From Pyrrhosoma nymphula (Eukaryota > Arthropoda > Insecta > Odonata > Coenagrionidae): a stretch of DNA of 64,000 nucleotides. Position 1 is the stretch's first letter, and each line of letters starts with the position of its first letter. A program made the position numbers and the translations under genes. The DNA lies in NCBI GenBank assembly GCA_963573305.1, contig OY754331.1, positions 72,447,512 to 72,511,511 of the forward strand, given 5' to 3'. This document shows positions 37,330 to 49,990 of this stretch, in pieces. Under the pieces are notes generated by a model that saw only the letters and a program-made list of their open reading frames with translations, was not told the DNA's origin and made no database searches.

Positions 37330-37797
37330 CTATGTTTCGCTACTACTATACATATACTTATTTTCCTAATTTCTTAATATTAGCCGATAAAATGTTTATG
37401 GAATACACTCCCTGAGAAAGTGAAATCCATTAAGAACTTCGAACAGTTCAAAAATAGGGTAACCATGTGGATACATTCCCTGCCCGATGAATAAAAACTT
37501 AATTTATTAATTAATATTTAGCTAATGTCCTGATTTTCTTTTTATAACATTGTATTCTGCATATATTTTGGTACTTTGATTATGCTCTGGTATTTTTTAA
37601 ATGTTGTATATATGTAATGTATTCTTCTAATTATCAAGTGATATGAAAATGTAATTGTAATCTGGTGTAACAACAAAAATGTTGGTGATGTTGGAAAGCT
37701 TGTTATGGCTCGATTGTGACTACTGTAATAATTGTTTTTTTATCTTGTTCCATGGGAATTATTTTCCCAGAACAGTAAGCATTCTATTCTATTCTAT
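37330..37797 (+). mobile_element. 3' end of a non-LTR retrotransposon
   Basis: The last part of a LINE polymerase frame is followed by about 290 bases of AT-rich 3' untranslated sequence, ending in ATTCTATTCTATTCTAT at 37781-37797. Short tandem tails of this kind are typical of CR1/Jockey-type LINEs, which end in microsatellite-like repeats and not poly(A). The 5' boundary of the fragment is uncertain. The piece is probably a 5'-truncated insertion. Confidence 0.7.
37399..37494 (+). pseudogene. LINE polymerase C-terminus (31 codons)
   Basis: The frame reads WNTLPEKVKSIKNFEQFKNR, then VTMWIHSLPDE and a TAA stop. This matches the conserved C-terminal W-N-x-L-P tail of CR1/Jockey-type reverse transcriptases. 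The tail is free of stops, unlike the related relic at 15443, so this insertion looks younger. Upstream polymerase sequence is not recognisable, so it cannot encode a working enzyme. Confidence 0.65.
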
Positions 37798-38552
37798 ATC
37801 AACTCCTTCACAGGTGAATAGTTTCCGGGCACAATCGGAGCCATGTTTGTCACCCGGTGGTAATTTATACTAGCGGTCGGTTTGACACCTAAAGTTCTTA
37901 AGCCCTTTTCCCCTAGAATAGGTTAGACATAACGAAGCCCCACTCTCCATAAAACGCATCAAAACAGATTTAGATACCACTATATTCAGCCCTGGAGGTT
38001 GTACATAATTTATGGAAGCCCTTTAGTCACTGGAGCTACCCATTTGGCCCTTGTTTTCCTCCTGCTGCTCCCCTTTTTCACTTATTACTCGTTTATGTCT
38101 ACAAACATTTACGTCTACATTTACATGCTATCCTGTGATCTGCCCCTAAAGGGTGTGGGGCAGGGTGTGTTTGGACCCCATCCATAAAAAGGAAGGGTAT
38201 ATGGAAACGTAATTGGGAAAGGAAGGGTATAGTTAGTGAGTTGTATTTTGGTATAACTAATGCCTCCATCAGCTGTTTTAATAGCGAAAAATGGGACACG
38301 GGAAAAAATAATACTTGTACCTATCTTTTTGACTCCGTATCTCTCTTCGTCAGTCACTTTTGCTGGTCCTAGACAAGGATATATGCCTCGTGAGGGTAGC
38401 TTAATATCCGTCTTGTCGACCTGAAACTCAGGAGTCCTGACCTATCAGTTAAACCTATTAGACCTAGGGACCTATCAATTGAAGAACTGGCGGATGACAC
38501 CCCCACGAACAACATAAATACCGGCCCTTTCGAAGCATTCTTCACTTCAGCC
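37798..38552. other. No gene recognised
   Basis: The stretch is unique sequence after the LINE tail. A decayed hammerhead-like word, CTGACGA on the minus strand at 38353-38347, is followed by a GA-rich hairpin region but AAAAAG in place of GAAA. Confidence 0.45.
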
Positions 38553-38597
38553 TGGCCTGAGGACGCCTACAGTATAGTAGGTGAAACGTCGTCACCA
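38553..38597 (+). ncRNA. Hammerhead-like ribozyme motif (copy 2)
   Basis: CTGAGGA (38557-38563) is followed by one extra C, then a six-pair stem II, GCCTAC (38565-38570) with GTAGGT (38577-38582), around a six-base loop. GAAA lies at 38583-38586. Stem III is ACG/CGU around a single U, ending in GUC, with the predicted cut after 38593. Stem I is weak: UGG pairs with CCA after a C-A mismatch at the junction. The core words are fully conserved. The weak stem I and the extra C argue for low or dimer-dependent activity. Confidence 0.45.
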
Positions 38598-41500
38598 AAA
38601 ATGACAACGCGGACGAATCCCGGAAACCTGCCTGACTCATGGGCCCTGAGTTTTCAAGTAAGCTCTTGCAACAGTTCCTGGCACTACACAGTGGACGATT
38701 TTGGGATAGGGGCTACGGAACTTTCAAAATCCTGCGATACGGGAGAGGAAGGTTTTTTAGTGTGGAGGGCCAGTCATAAAACCTTTCTAATTACTGCCAA
38801 CACAAGCACTCCAAGAAGTAGGATGACACACCATTACCCACCGTCTCGTTCCGACTCGTCTCACAATGAAACCTCAAGATGGGGTCCTTAGTAAAGTCAT
38901 AGCGAAGGGTGATTTAAACCACTTTCCTTGTCCGTGTGGTTTGTTTTTTTTTCGGAAATGAGTTGCCTCCCTGTCTTTCCCTCCTTCACGCCAGGAAATT
39001 TTGCCAATGTTATAACCATAGCCGACTTTGAGTCTTTCGAGTCTACATTGGTTCAAAGCCCAGTCCATCCAATAGATCTGTCATGCTTAATGATCGCTTG
39101 TAGCACTTATTAAAAAAGTTGTAGCTTTATATTTCCGCTCAGCTGAGGTCGCGGATACATTTTTATCGGGCTGGGTCCCAAAGGCTGGCGTTGCGTTCAA
39201 GATAACGGAAGTGCGGTGGCATAAAACATATCTCTTTTATATTACACCCAAGGCCTTCCACCGAAATATTTGCTTAGTGAATTTTAATCTCTTTAAAGCA
39301 TATCAGCACACGTTTCAGTTATGCTTGATGCATAATGTTACGCACAAAACAAAGGAATATGCAATCTCGATTTCCAGCACCAAAAAATATATTTTAGCTA
39401 GAGCAAAAGTAAACCTGCATCCACTGACCACACCGACACCACAGAACCCTGCCCTTAGTGAAAAAAATCGCGTCTACCTTTCTCTGTGAGGGAATATTTG
39501 TCATGCAAAAATTACACGAGAACCACTTCCGCTAATGCGATCCTATAAAATCCACTGATTAGGTAACAGAGCCATTATGAAACAAGGAGATTATTGAAGC
39601 GGAGAAAAACAAAAAGAAACGTTACCCTCACAGCGTTGGGAATATTCCTCGAGGAAATTGAGAGGCCTAAAACGTGTTTCCCCGTGAAAAAATGCCTAAA
39701 ATCTCCACTTAAAGAGATCACCCTTCATCGACGCTAATATTGATTGGACATGATGAAGCTTAATTGATGGCAAATATTTGCATTTTATACAGTGGTGATT
39801 ATCCAGCCTTTAGTTATACCGCAGAGTGGTTAAAATTCCCCATAGATCTCATGACTGAAAATGATGGATGGCACGTAGCACAGGTACGTAAACATGTGGA
39901 GAAGCGGCCGCTAACAGTTCCGCCCCAATTTGCTCAGGCAAGTGCGGTCATGTTTGTGAGTGGCATTGCTTAAAATAGAATTGTGGTGAAAGCCTCCTGA
40001 AAGGTTTCCGCGCTATTGACGCAAGAATTTTCGGTGGTTAACGGCAATTTAGGTGTATGTGCTTAGCCTAGATCTCATAAATAAGTAATGACTTTCTGTC
40101 AAAATGTATACTTACATAAATCGAAGAAAGGCAGCAAGTTATCTGCCCGTAGATCTTATCCGCACTGAATTAAAGAAAAGACTCGACTTTATCACCAAAC
40201 TGAAACAAAATACACTGAATGTGTTTGAGTTCAAATGTAAGCATTATTTGATCTACAATGTACATTAATGAATGGGGAAAAATGTTAAATACTTTTTTAA
40301 AAACGGGACAGAGCTTAAAGCCAACCAATTTTTTCCTCCATGTAACACGGTACTCCAAGGGGTAGCTAAGGCAGTTACATCGCCCTTGAGACCACGTTGA
40401 ACGCCATAAAAATTATTCATCTTCACAAATACATTTTAATCACACACTCAATCTATGGATACATAATATCACACCAGGATTAGTTTGATATAAATGAACG
40501 GAAATGCGGGGAGGAATAATAAACGAAGGGAGCCTAAATTATAATTTCAACACGAAGGAATATGAATGAATAGATGCTTAAGTGGAAGGATGGAAGTGAC
40601 CACTGTATCGAACTACATTAGACGACGACGTACCCAGGGCTATCACTCGATCGTAAAGCATTCAAATGTATCCGTTATCTAAGATTTTTCAGCTGTTTTA
40701 AACAAAAACACCAATTCTTAACAGTGGTTTTAAGTCTGCTGATGATGATTACAAGTATAAGAGTAAAATTTTGCAACAAAAAAATCGCTAATTGATCGCT
40801 AAATACAAATTAGTTATGCATGAAAAATAAAGATTAATTGACCTACTTTGTAAAACGTTTTCACATTCACACCCATTGTAAAAACTCACTATGACTATTT
40901 TTCACAAAGTAACAGGCTTCGAGTAATGTTTGAAAGCATTTATTCTCTTAAACGGCCTCCAAAGAACGACAACGGGTATTACTAATCCGACATTAATAGT
41001 GAATGCTCACCTATCACACGTGATTTTCCGAAAAGGTCCCTGAATATATACGAGCTTTATACATATTCTAGTCACCTAAGCGAGGCCGTATTCAAAGACA
41101 AACGAGGTGTGAGCATTTTTTTCATGATAGTCGGCACGATTAGCACACAACACACACACACGATGATCAAGCACGGGATTCTCAGGGTTGGAAGAAAGAG
41201 GATATTATTCTCCATTCCGTCGGAGTACTTAAAAGTGAGATAACATGCGTGGGTGCAGTCGTAATCCGGAGGAGTTAATATAAACGGAACAAAAGGGCCC
41301 CTCTCTCTCTTACGATAGCGAGGATTTAAATTTATGCGTGAGATCAGCATACGCAGTATCCGCTTCGCCCCCGGGCGGGTCGGACACGGAAAAGGCCTCT
41401 TATAAGGCCTTCCGCTACCACTCCTATTGCGCATACTCATTTACCTACTTTGAAGATTTACGGGCGGTACCATAAATACGCTCATGCGTTCCCAAAATTG

Positions 41501-41606
41501 TTCCGCTCCAGGGCGCGGAGTAAAGTAACGAAATGAGGAATTAGGAAAAGCGTAAGGAGGAACCAAATGGAGGAAAACACTTGGTAATATTGCACAAGAT
41601 ATTCAA

Positions 41607-41656
41607 CTGTAACCGACCGATTTCGATGTTCTCACATCGTTATCATCAGGGATAAC
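41607..41656 (-). ncRNA. Hammerhead-like ribozyme motif (copy 3)
   Basis: On the minus strand CTGATGA (41649-41643), the most common natural hammerhead core word, is followed by four extra bases, UAAC. A perfect five-pair stem II then follows, GAUGU with ACAUC around a GAGA loop (41638-41625), and then GAAA (41624-41621). Stem III is a minimal loop-free AUC/GGU, ending in UC with the predicted cut after 41615. Stem I pairs CC with GG and UA with UA across one mismatch. The core is intact, but the four extra bases before stem II are more than in the other copies. Confidence 0.4.
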
Positions 41657-42696
41657 AAACATAAATGGCACAGCAAAATACACTGCTGCCCGTGTTTAGT
41701 TTGATAAAGGTAGTTCCACCGATAAATGATCTAACTGTCATTTTATTCATATTCTGGCAAATAACATGAAAGCGTGTACTCTACTTGCGCTGGAAAATAA
41801 AATCCTACCTTTCCGTGCTATTTTTTTTTCGAGAGTTGAACTACAAATTACATGGAGTTAATTGTGAAAATGGGCGAAAAGTGGGGAAAAGTATTTTTTG
41901 TGCAATATAAATGCCATTTTTGTGGAAAATTGTTCATAAGAAGCAAATTTTCTTAGAGAAACGAATGGTGATCAAATTTAGTCACCTGCCCACTTATTCA
42001 ATAGGAAATAAATTACAGTAGTTATTGAAGTCAAAATTAGATTTCAATGGATATGGCGATTTCGCTGGCTTCTGTTGCCGGAAAAAAAATACATTAAAAA
42101 TTGTATTCGTGGGCTTTACTGTGAATTTTGTTAATAAATTCTGATTTTGAACAGGTAAGGCATAGATATTACTAGTGAAAGCTGAATTTTTTTAAAAAAT
42201 CAATGAAAAATTGAAATTCAGTAGATATTTGCTTTGACTCTCGAATTTGCGGTGGAACCTCCATAACTACTATACAGCCGTCAAATTACTAACTGCTTGG
42301 TTCTGTGTGATTTTAAAAAAGAGGTTGGGATTATTGAAGTATATTAAATCGTCAGTCAGTTGATATCGTGAAGATGTGTTGTCGATAGGAGAAGATAACC
42401 ACATTCATTAACTAACCGGTTATCATGCCAAGAACATATTTAACCAGCGATCAAAAATACTGGGCTTCAATATGGTTGTACTTAAAAGTAAGAGTTATAC
42501 AATCTTTAAGGAATTAAATACTTCGGAAAATTGGATGGTGAGAAAGGATTACGTATTTCTTTTTACTCAAGAAATACGGCGCTTAAAGGGATCGCGAAGG
42601 TAAATTATATTTCCCTTCATTCCATAATAAGCGCCAAAATATCAATCATTACCGCAGATATATTTTAACCACAATTTCATTCACGTTAATATTATA

Positions 42697-43063
42697 AGAC
42701 ACCAGACCCAGCCGGTGGGGAAAGAGACACAAAAGAGAAAAGGCATTTATTGTTAAACCTGATGGCGATGAAGTGCATTGAAAACGGATGGTAATAAAAT
42801 ACATATTTGTGAAATATTACCTAGTTTTTACCACTTATGACGTCGAAATTCCGGGAAGTCACCTCACCTATCACTATATTCTGACCAAATCCACCCGATG
42901 GGAAAATTAAAGAAAAGGCGAAGAGGAAATGATTGCTCAACCTGGTGGTGATGTTAGAACATCGAATGGGGTTGGTAACAAAATAAATATTTTGTGGGAT
43001 ATGTATTATCTACTCTTTTCCACTATTTAGGTTGAAAATCCATAAAATCACCTCATCTACCAC
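42697..43063. repeat. Diverged two-copy tandem repeat, period about 183 bp
   Basis: Copy A (42697-42878) and copy B (42879-43063) share the order AGACCCAGCCGGTGGGG or CCAAATCCACCCGATGGG, an A-rich stretch, AACCTGATGGCGATG or AACCTGGTGGTGATG, AATAAAATACATATTT or AAAATAAATATTTTG, TTTTACCACTTA or TTTTCCACTATT, and TCACCTCACCTATCAC or TCACCTCATCTACCAC. Copies differ at many positions, so the duplication is old. Confidence 0.65.
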
Positions 43064-46000
43064 CAAATTCCGAAGTAGGGACCTTCCGACAGCACATTGT
43101 GCCCCCTCAATCCGCGTAACCAATACGATACGCCGAGATAACCACGCCTGGAACAAAAAGGAGTCATCGCCTAGATCACTCTTTTACGACGCCTTCTTGA
43201 TATCCCACTAAAGTGCATTTATTGTCCAAATTAGTGGCGGATTAGGAGGATTAAAACGAGCGTACAAGGGAAATGAATTTTTCTTGGGCCTTGGTTGCGG
43301 CTTTAAGATTGTAGAACGTTCATTATCTTCAAGGGGTGGTGCCATTAATACTAATCTTTTTTCTCCGCGCGGGGATGAAATTGGACCACAAGAGTAATAA
43401 AGAAAAATCGGTGGAGAAGATTACTGGGAGAGTCTTAATGGATCTTCATCTGCATAATTATTGGGTTTCCGAGACGGAGGAATGAAAGGATGAAAGAGAT
43501 GTGATGGGGCTCTATAACTCAGTTACAGCAACGGATTAATAAGCACTCCGACGCACGGATGGGAATTACATTAGAAACGGTCGGCAGATTTACTCGTGAA
43601 TAATCGCGAATCTTTGTTTTCAGGATATAATATAACCTTGGAATAACTTTATTGTTAAAAAAAACTAAAATCTCCTGCTCTAAGAATGCCAAATATAAAA
43701 AAAGATTGTTCAATAACGACTTTTTGAACTAATAATAAAAGAAACAAATCACGAAAGCAAGTTTTCATTCTTGCAAGGACGAGAGGCTGATTGCGGAACG
43801 CGGCGTACGAATAGTAGAAGAAGTTTTGAGAGATGAGGGCGCTGAACTGAACCCTGGGGGGAACATTAATAAAAATGGGTATGTGCATGGTATAAGTCAC
43901 GTATGATGTAATTTGAACCAGAGAGGCGAGAGACATTCTTACCTCCGTCACAATTTTAACGTTATACTGTGCTTAGAGCCAAAAGGATGCGGACGGCTGT
44001 AATAGAATGGAAATAGCAGCATAACCGGCTATGAGAGAAGAAAAGGAGAGGTATTTTGGACTTCATAAAAGGTTTCCAAGCTGACGAGCATAAGGGCGTT
44101 AGTCAATGGGTTATCATTACAAAACAACGGCGCTCATAGTAGTTTTTCTTTGTCCATAGAAACCTATCTTCAATTCCAGAACATCATTACTAATAACTGT
44201 TCTCCACATAACGCTTTGATCAGCAGGAAAGCAAGGTAAATATTGATATTCTTAGGGAAAGATCACATTATTATCCACACCATGAGCGAAATCTTATAAT
44301 GCGGCTACCAAACTACCATAAATGCTCCTATCTATCTCACTCTCGATAACCAGATAGCACATGAAATGGCGTCGTTAAGGGCATAGAAATATGACGATAA
44401 TCATACTTTGCGTGGATGCTCCGACTCAACTTCTAGACGATCAAACAGCCCAACCCCACATTGCTGGGAGAATTCCTCCACGGAGTAGCGGAGGAGAGGA
44501 CCACAGTCCCTTCCTCCCCCCGACAACCCCTCTTCCTGAAGTTCCTCCTCCGGGGCACCTTGGGCCGAAACACTGATAAAACGCGCACTCTGGGCTCCGA
44601 GGCCCGCAAATCATTTACCGCCGTGTGGTCTATCGGTTATTTTCTCCCGATAAGGAAAACCGTTACGCCGACACCGCGATACACGGCAGCATGAAAACTG
44701 TTTCCGTGTTCTTTTTTTTCTGTTGAACTATTGTGGAGCTTAAAATCTCATCTAGAACGTCGAATAACCCCACCATTCTACGAACCACAAACACGGGCTG
44801 GGCGTAACGGAGGAAGAGATGGGAGGATTGTGGAGGAAGGTACGAGTTCTGAAGTTCTACAGCTATATGGTTACCTACCAGCTCTTTGCGAGGAGAACTG
44901 TCGTGCTGGTGGAAGAATGGGAGAGCGTTTAGGGTAGGGAAGTGTATTTACGAGGAAAGTGGGAGAAAGAATATACATCAAGCCCAAACTACCAACTCAA
45001 CCGTTAAAGTTCATCAAAGTATCCATGAATTATCATTTAAAAGGAAGTGAAATGTTCATCCGTCAAGCAGTTAGCATAAAAAAGTTCGTTTCCTTCAGTA
45101 ACCTTCAAAGACATCATTTAAAATTAACGAAATACTGTTCTTTTACAGATATTGAAGCGAGTATACCAACTTAAACTGCACTATGACAAAGGTATTGAAG
45201 TTCCAAGTGATTCACGCAAAATAGAACGGCCTAGAAGTCGAAATAAGAAAATAAAAGTAATAACTGTAGGATTTTTCGTTGACCGCAATACCTGAAAGAG
45301 AAGTAACGCTAGTTTCCACTATGGAAGATAAACAGAAATATTCCCGACCTAATAGGACAGGCAACTGACGAACAACTACACGTGCGACTGTTGTGAAGTT
45401 CAAGAGAGTACTTTCCTCCCTACACAAAAAAATCTTAGTAGCGTTAGCAAATAAATTGTTTCCAAATTAATCATTAGAGTTCAACTAAATGCATAAATCA
45501 GACGGCTTCTTTATTCATGGACTTACTGAATCGAATGCAATTCCAATCACAGGCGCAGCACAATGGCTATATCATTCTCCACTTGGATTAACGATAGGGC
45601 CGAGAATATGGGGAAATTACCATATGTGTCACAATGAAACTAGTAAAAAAACATTCCGCGCATTAAGTTTTACTAGACTACTCGGTAACAACAAGGCACC
45701 TGATGATGACGAGCTATAAAAATTAACAAAGAGAAGCAAAGAAGAAGAAATAACAACAGTACATAATAAAACGAAATTAAATTCCTAATTTCCATTCTCA
45801 TTTTTAACCAGTATAATATTGAAAGTACCTGGCTGATGGATGAGTTGATGATCCAGCATCTGAAACCAGTCATAACTACATACAGTAAAATGAAAGTGGA
45901 AATGATCTAAGTTGAATAAAACTTTAAAACTAAACACGTTTACATACGTGATCTACAGAGCCCTCTACGATGAATGCTATTATTCTCTATTCAATTGATT

Positions 46001-48648
46001 TCAATGCCAATTTAGGTCCTTTCGATGCCTTTTCGCCGCAGAATGGGTGAGAGAGTTAACGGAAGGGAAGCGTATTTTCGATGAAAGAGGAAAGAAGAGA
46101 GAATCTACAGCGCCTCCCCCCTCCCCCACCAAATCCCTTTCCCGCCTGACTCATCCCCCACTGACACCCTCACACCCTCCCTCTCCCGCTCCCAGCACAC
46201 ACCCCGCCCTCTCTCGGCCATAGTTCGTACCACATTCCCGGAATCGATGGGGCAGAAGGGAAGGTGTTGGCCGCGCTGGGGCGAGGAAAGGAAGTCGACT
46301 CGGGCGAAAAGGACGAGGAGGAAGGCCTCGGAAGAGCGAGGATGGGAGGGAGGTTGGTTTGGATTGGATTTAAGCGGGAAGGAGGGCAGCAGAGGACTTC
46401 GGTGAGGGTTGGAGAAAGAGAGAGAGATGAGGGTGGGTTTGGACGTGGTATGGCCCTTCTAGATTGGGATGGGGGGTGAGGGGTTTTTGAAAGCGGTTTT
46501 GGGACTGGGGGGAAAGAGTAGAGGTTGGGGAGCACGATGGGGGAAGGAAGGGGTTGGTTCGAGATGAGATTGCGGAAGGGAGGGACCGGAAGAAGGCTTC
46601 GTGGCGGGGAGAGGTGTGGGTGGCAGGGGGTGGGGAGAGGAGAGAGGAAGGGGAATAAGCTTGAGGGATGGGGGGGAGGGTACGAGAGAGGGTTGGGTGG
46701 GATTTTGGGGAAGAGAGCGGGGCATGAGGAGAGCGGAATAGCGAGAGAGGATGTCGAAGGATGGAAAAGAGAGAATGGGAGACAGAAACAGGAAGACGAA
46801 AGGAAATATACAGAAAATTGACGAGAGATGGAAGAGAAAAAAAGGAATGGGAAGAGAGAGAGAGAGACTTGGGTGAGATTCAGGAAGAGAAAGGGGTGAA
46901 GAGAGTGATGACTCTACATTTACGAGGTACATTGCAAACCACGTCCAGGGTGTGTGGCACGAGATGATTCCACACCAAGAATGATATACTAGGCCCAGTT
47001 CAAGGTTGAACCCCTCCCGCTACCCTAGACACTAAAATACGGCCAAAAAGCAGATAAGAGAACAATAAATAGCTAACCCATGAACTAGGAGAGTGCTATA
47101 TGATCAAACATGATTACATACAATAAATGGATTAAGACACTAATCATGAGACTAATACCAAAGAGTGAAGTATTCTGTTCTGATATTATAAATATGGAGG
47201 AAACAGGGAATTCTAAGGGAGGGAGAGAGATTGGAGAGATTTAGAGAAAGAAAGAGGCGAAGAGAGTGAGGTAACTACATCTACGAAGAGCCGGAGAGAA
47301 ACAAAAAGATTATAAGTCACGATAAAGGGAAGAAGTGGAAAAGGAATTAACATAAAGGATGAAAGAATGATGAAATGAATGAAAGAATTGGTACACAGGG
47401 AGGAGAATAAGAATGAAAGAGGAAAGCTAGATAGCAATATGGAAAGAAAGATGGAACTACTAGATTTCTGAGGATAGGAAGCAAATGAAATAACGTAGAA
47501 AGGTGTAATACTGTTGAAAATGAGGGTAGAAGAACAGCATAAGGCAGGGAAAGAGTGGGGTTAGACGCAGGAGGGAAAAAAGAGAAGGTCAGAGAGAAAT
47601 ATTGAAGGATGGTGGAAACTTGCAAATTTCGGTGGACGGAAAGAGCAATAGAAAAAGAAACAAATACGATAATTTAGAGACTGAGAGTAGATTAAATGGA
47701 ATGAGCAGAGATAGAAAGATTAGGGACAGAATCAGGAATGGAAAGGGACAAAAGAGGGGGGAAAAGGTACGAATATTGAAGAATGGAGGAAACTGGTGGA
47801 TTTCGGAGGATGGAAAGACAGAGGCAAACAGAAATGTGAGAAGCAGCGGAATACGAATAAGAAGAAAGGAAATGAGCAGAGAGGGAGAGGTTTGGATGGT
47901 AAATCCCCAGATTTTGGAGGATAGACGAAGAGGAGATTGGATGAGAAGTGGAGAGAGAAAAAGGGAAATAAGTCGAGAAGACGGCGGGTTGAATGGTATG
48001 CAGGAAAGAGAACAGAGGAAGTTAGAGGAAAGCAAAATATGAATATTGAAGGATGGATGAAACTGGGGATAACGGAGAGAGATATGGTGGTGAAGCTTCT
48101 AAATATTGGTTGTCGCGGCCGATAAACCATCGGGTATACTGGTACGGAGTGGGGGTAATACGTGATGGTTCGATACATCAGATGTATCGGACCGTCCCGT
48201 ATTAGTCAGGTAAGCCCGAGTTATTCTAGGATGTGAGTCTTTCTTAACTTTTTGTTACTGAATGGGCTATTCCGAACAATAGCAAGAAATTCCTTGGACT
48301 GAAACAACAAGAGCAAATTTTTGCCCACTTCTCATCACTCGCGACGCCGCTAATGCCTTCTCCTCTTCTCCACACCCGTCGCCGCCCGTGGGAATGTACC
48401 ACCCGATATCCATAATCCGAAATGCTGAAGCTAAACTAGTACGAACGCGATATCCGTTATTTATAACCTTGATGGTTGCTCAGTGAAGTCTCAATTATCC
48501 GAGGAAACGTGGACTGAGACCACCTCGGATAACACAGAAGGCCTATACGAGTATGAAATGCAAAATACCACCTCTCAAAATACCAGAATGAGATGCGAAA
48601 AAAATTGAATATTTCCATTATTTAATAAGATTATGAGATTATATCTTC

Positions 48649-48691
48649 TTTTATCCCTGATGATGCGATGGACGCGAAAGCTTGGGAGAAA
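48649..48691 (+). ncRNA. Hammerhead-like ribozyme motif (copy 4)
   Basis: CTGATGA (48657-48663) is followed by one extra T, then a GCG/CGC stem II (48665-48667 with 48673-48675) and a five-base loop. GAAA lies at 48676-48679. Stem III is a minimal loop-free AG/CU, and the U-U site predicts a cut after 48683. Stem I is the longest of the set: 5' UUUAUCC (48650-48656) pairs with GGGAGAA (48684-48690) using G-U pairs and one A-A mismatch, and one more U-A pair (48649 with 48691) extends it. It is the only copy lying in the purine-rich minisatellite and has no long flanking palindrome. Confidence 0.48.
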
Positions 48692-49884
48692 AATCTTCAC
48701 ACACAATCGTTGCCAAAATTGACAACGGGAGAGATATTTCTACGCTTTGCCGTACTTCATTTTTTGATATAATTGAAATAAAAAATTTCTGTGGATTGCC
48801 TTCTATTTGGAGATCAAATAGATTTACAAATGCTGACGTTCGTCTGCATGAGATAAACTGGCTCGGTACAGTGAAAACATAATGGTCTGACTTTGGATAA
48901 TACGGAGCCCTGGTTAATCGGGACTCGGATAAATGACACGGTACAGCATACAGGACGGGAAAGGGGAATAGGGAGAAAAGTGAGTGAGGAACACCGACTG
49001 ATGGATGAAGCTGGCCGACTTGGGAGGATGGAAATACTAAAAGAGAGAGAAATATAGAAGAAGTGAGGAGAGATAGAGGAGGGGAAAGGAAGCGAGCAAA
49101 GGGAGTTTGGGCAGAATTTATGAAGGAAACAAGGCAGAAAAAAGAGAAAATTGAGAAATGAATGTTTGAGGAAACTGGTGGATTTCGAAGAGAGAGACGT
49201 AAATATAAATATGAAAGGTTGGAGAGGACAAAAGAGTGGGCGTAGAGTGAAGGTTCGGGGTAATACGTTGGTTTAGCTTATTCGGGGAAGGTGAACGACA
49301 ACTGCGGTCATTTTCGCCGTTTAGGTTGTTAGACGAGTATGTTGGAGAGGAAATCGGCCAATGTCTCATCATTATTTTGTAAATTTGAGGAAAACTGTGA
49401 ACCTATCATGGAAAATTTCCTGACGGTTAGTTGGAAGAAGATGACTATCTCCACATCCACACTCCACGAAAGAGACTATACCAGTAAATGAGCTGAAGAA
49501 AATTATCGAGGGTGTTATGAAGTTCCCTCCATAGAACCAGCAACTTTTTGATAAGGATATATATTGATGGAGGGCTATAAGATCTTACAGGATTACGGAC
49601 TCATATCTGTCGCAGCTAAAGCACGGGGCCCGCTGTTTTTGGGCTTGTAATTCGTTAAAACAATGGAGAGTTTAAATCACCAGAGTTGACACCATTCTCA
49701 TCGCCTCATGACCAACCAAACGTCATATAAGGTCCATCAAGTAATGTCCAGAAAAAACCGTCATGAATTTGGGGAATGGAAGAGGAGTGAAGAGAGATCC
49801 GGCGTCAGTATTAGACTGCCTTAAACTGAGACTGAGAAAAGGTTTACAATTTACAGTTAAAATCGATAGACGGAACATTTGATT

Positions 49885-49990
49885 TGAAGTGAAAATCCAC
49901 ACTGAATCGGAGTAGGGATTCAACACTGCCGGAATTCGAACCAAGGCCCTTGGCCCTGGGGGGTGGAATGCTATTACTTTAATCATCATA
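49885..49990 (-). mobile_element. tRNA-derived SINE
   Basis: On the minus strand a perfect-looking box B, TTGGTTCGAATTCC (49944-49931), lies downstream of a box A-like TGATTAAAGTAATAGC. The tail then reads GGATTTTCACTTC, resembling the GAATTTTTTTCACTTGG tail of the 21-23 kb SINEs. The head between the boxes is C/G-rich and does not fold as a normal tRNA. Confidence 0.6.

Larger units (their letters stand above)
38598..46039. other. No gene recognised; isolated repeats
   Basis: Apart from the hammerhead-like copy at 41607-41656 and the tandem repeat at 42697-43063, no gene could be supported. Frames such as 41072-41440 and 44391-44576 have no recognisable domain. A (CA)n-like run lies near 41145-41160. 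Confidence 0.5.

Noticed and set aside
45828..45872. TTGATGA ... CTGAAACCAGTC on the plus strand
   Set aside because: The first core base is wrong and stem I is absent; similarity to the motif is weak.
46459..46932. 157-codon minus-strand open frame
   Set aside because: Low-complexity serine/proline/leucine shadow of the G/A-rich minisatellite; two other frames are also open.
47589..48178. 148-codon frames on both strands
   Set aside because: Both strands are open because purine-rich DNA has few stops; the residues follow composition only.
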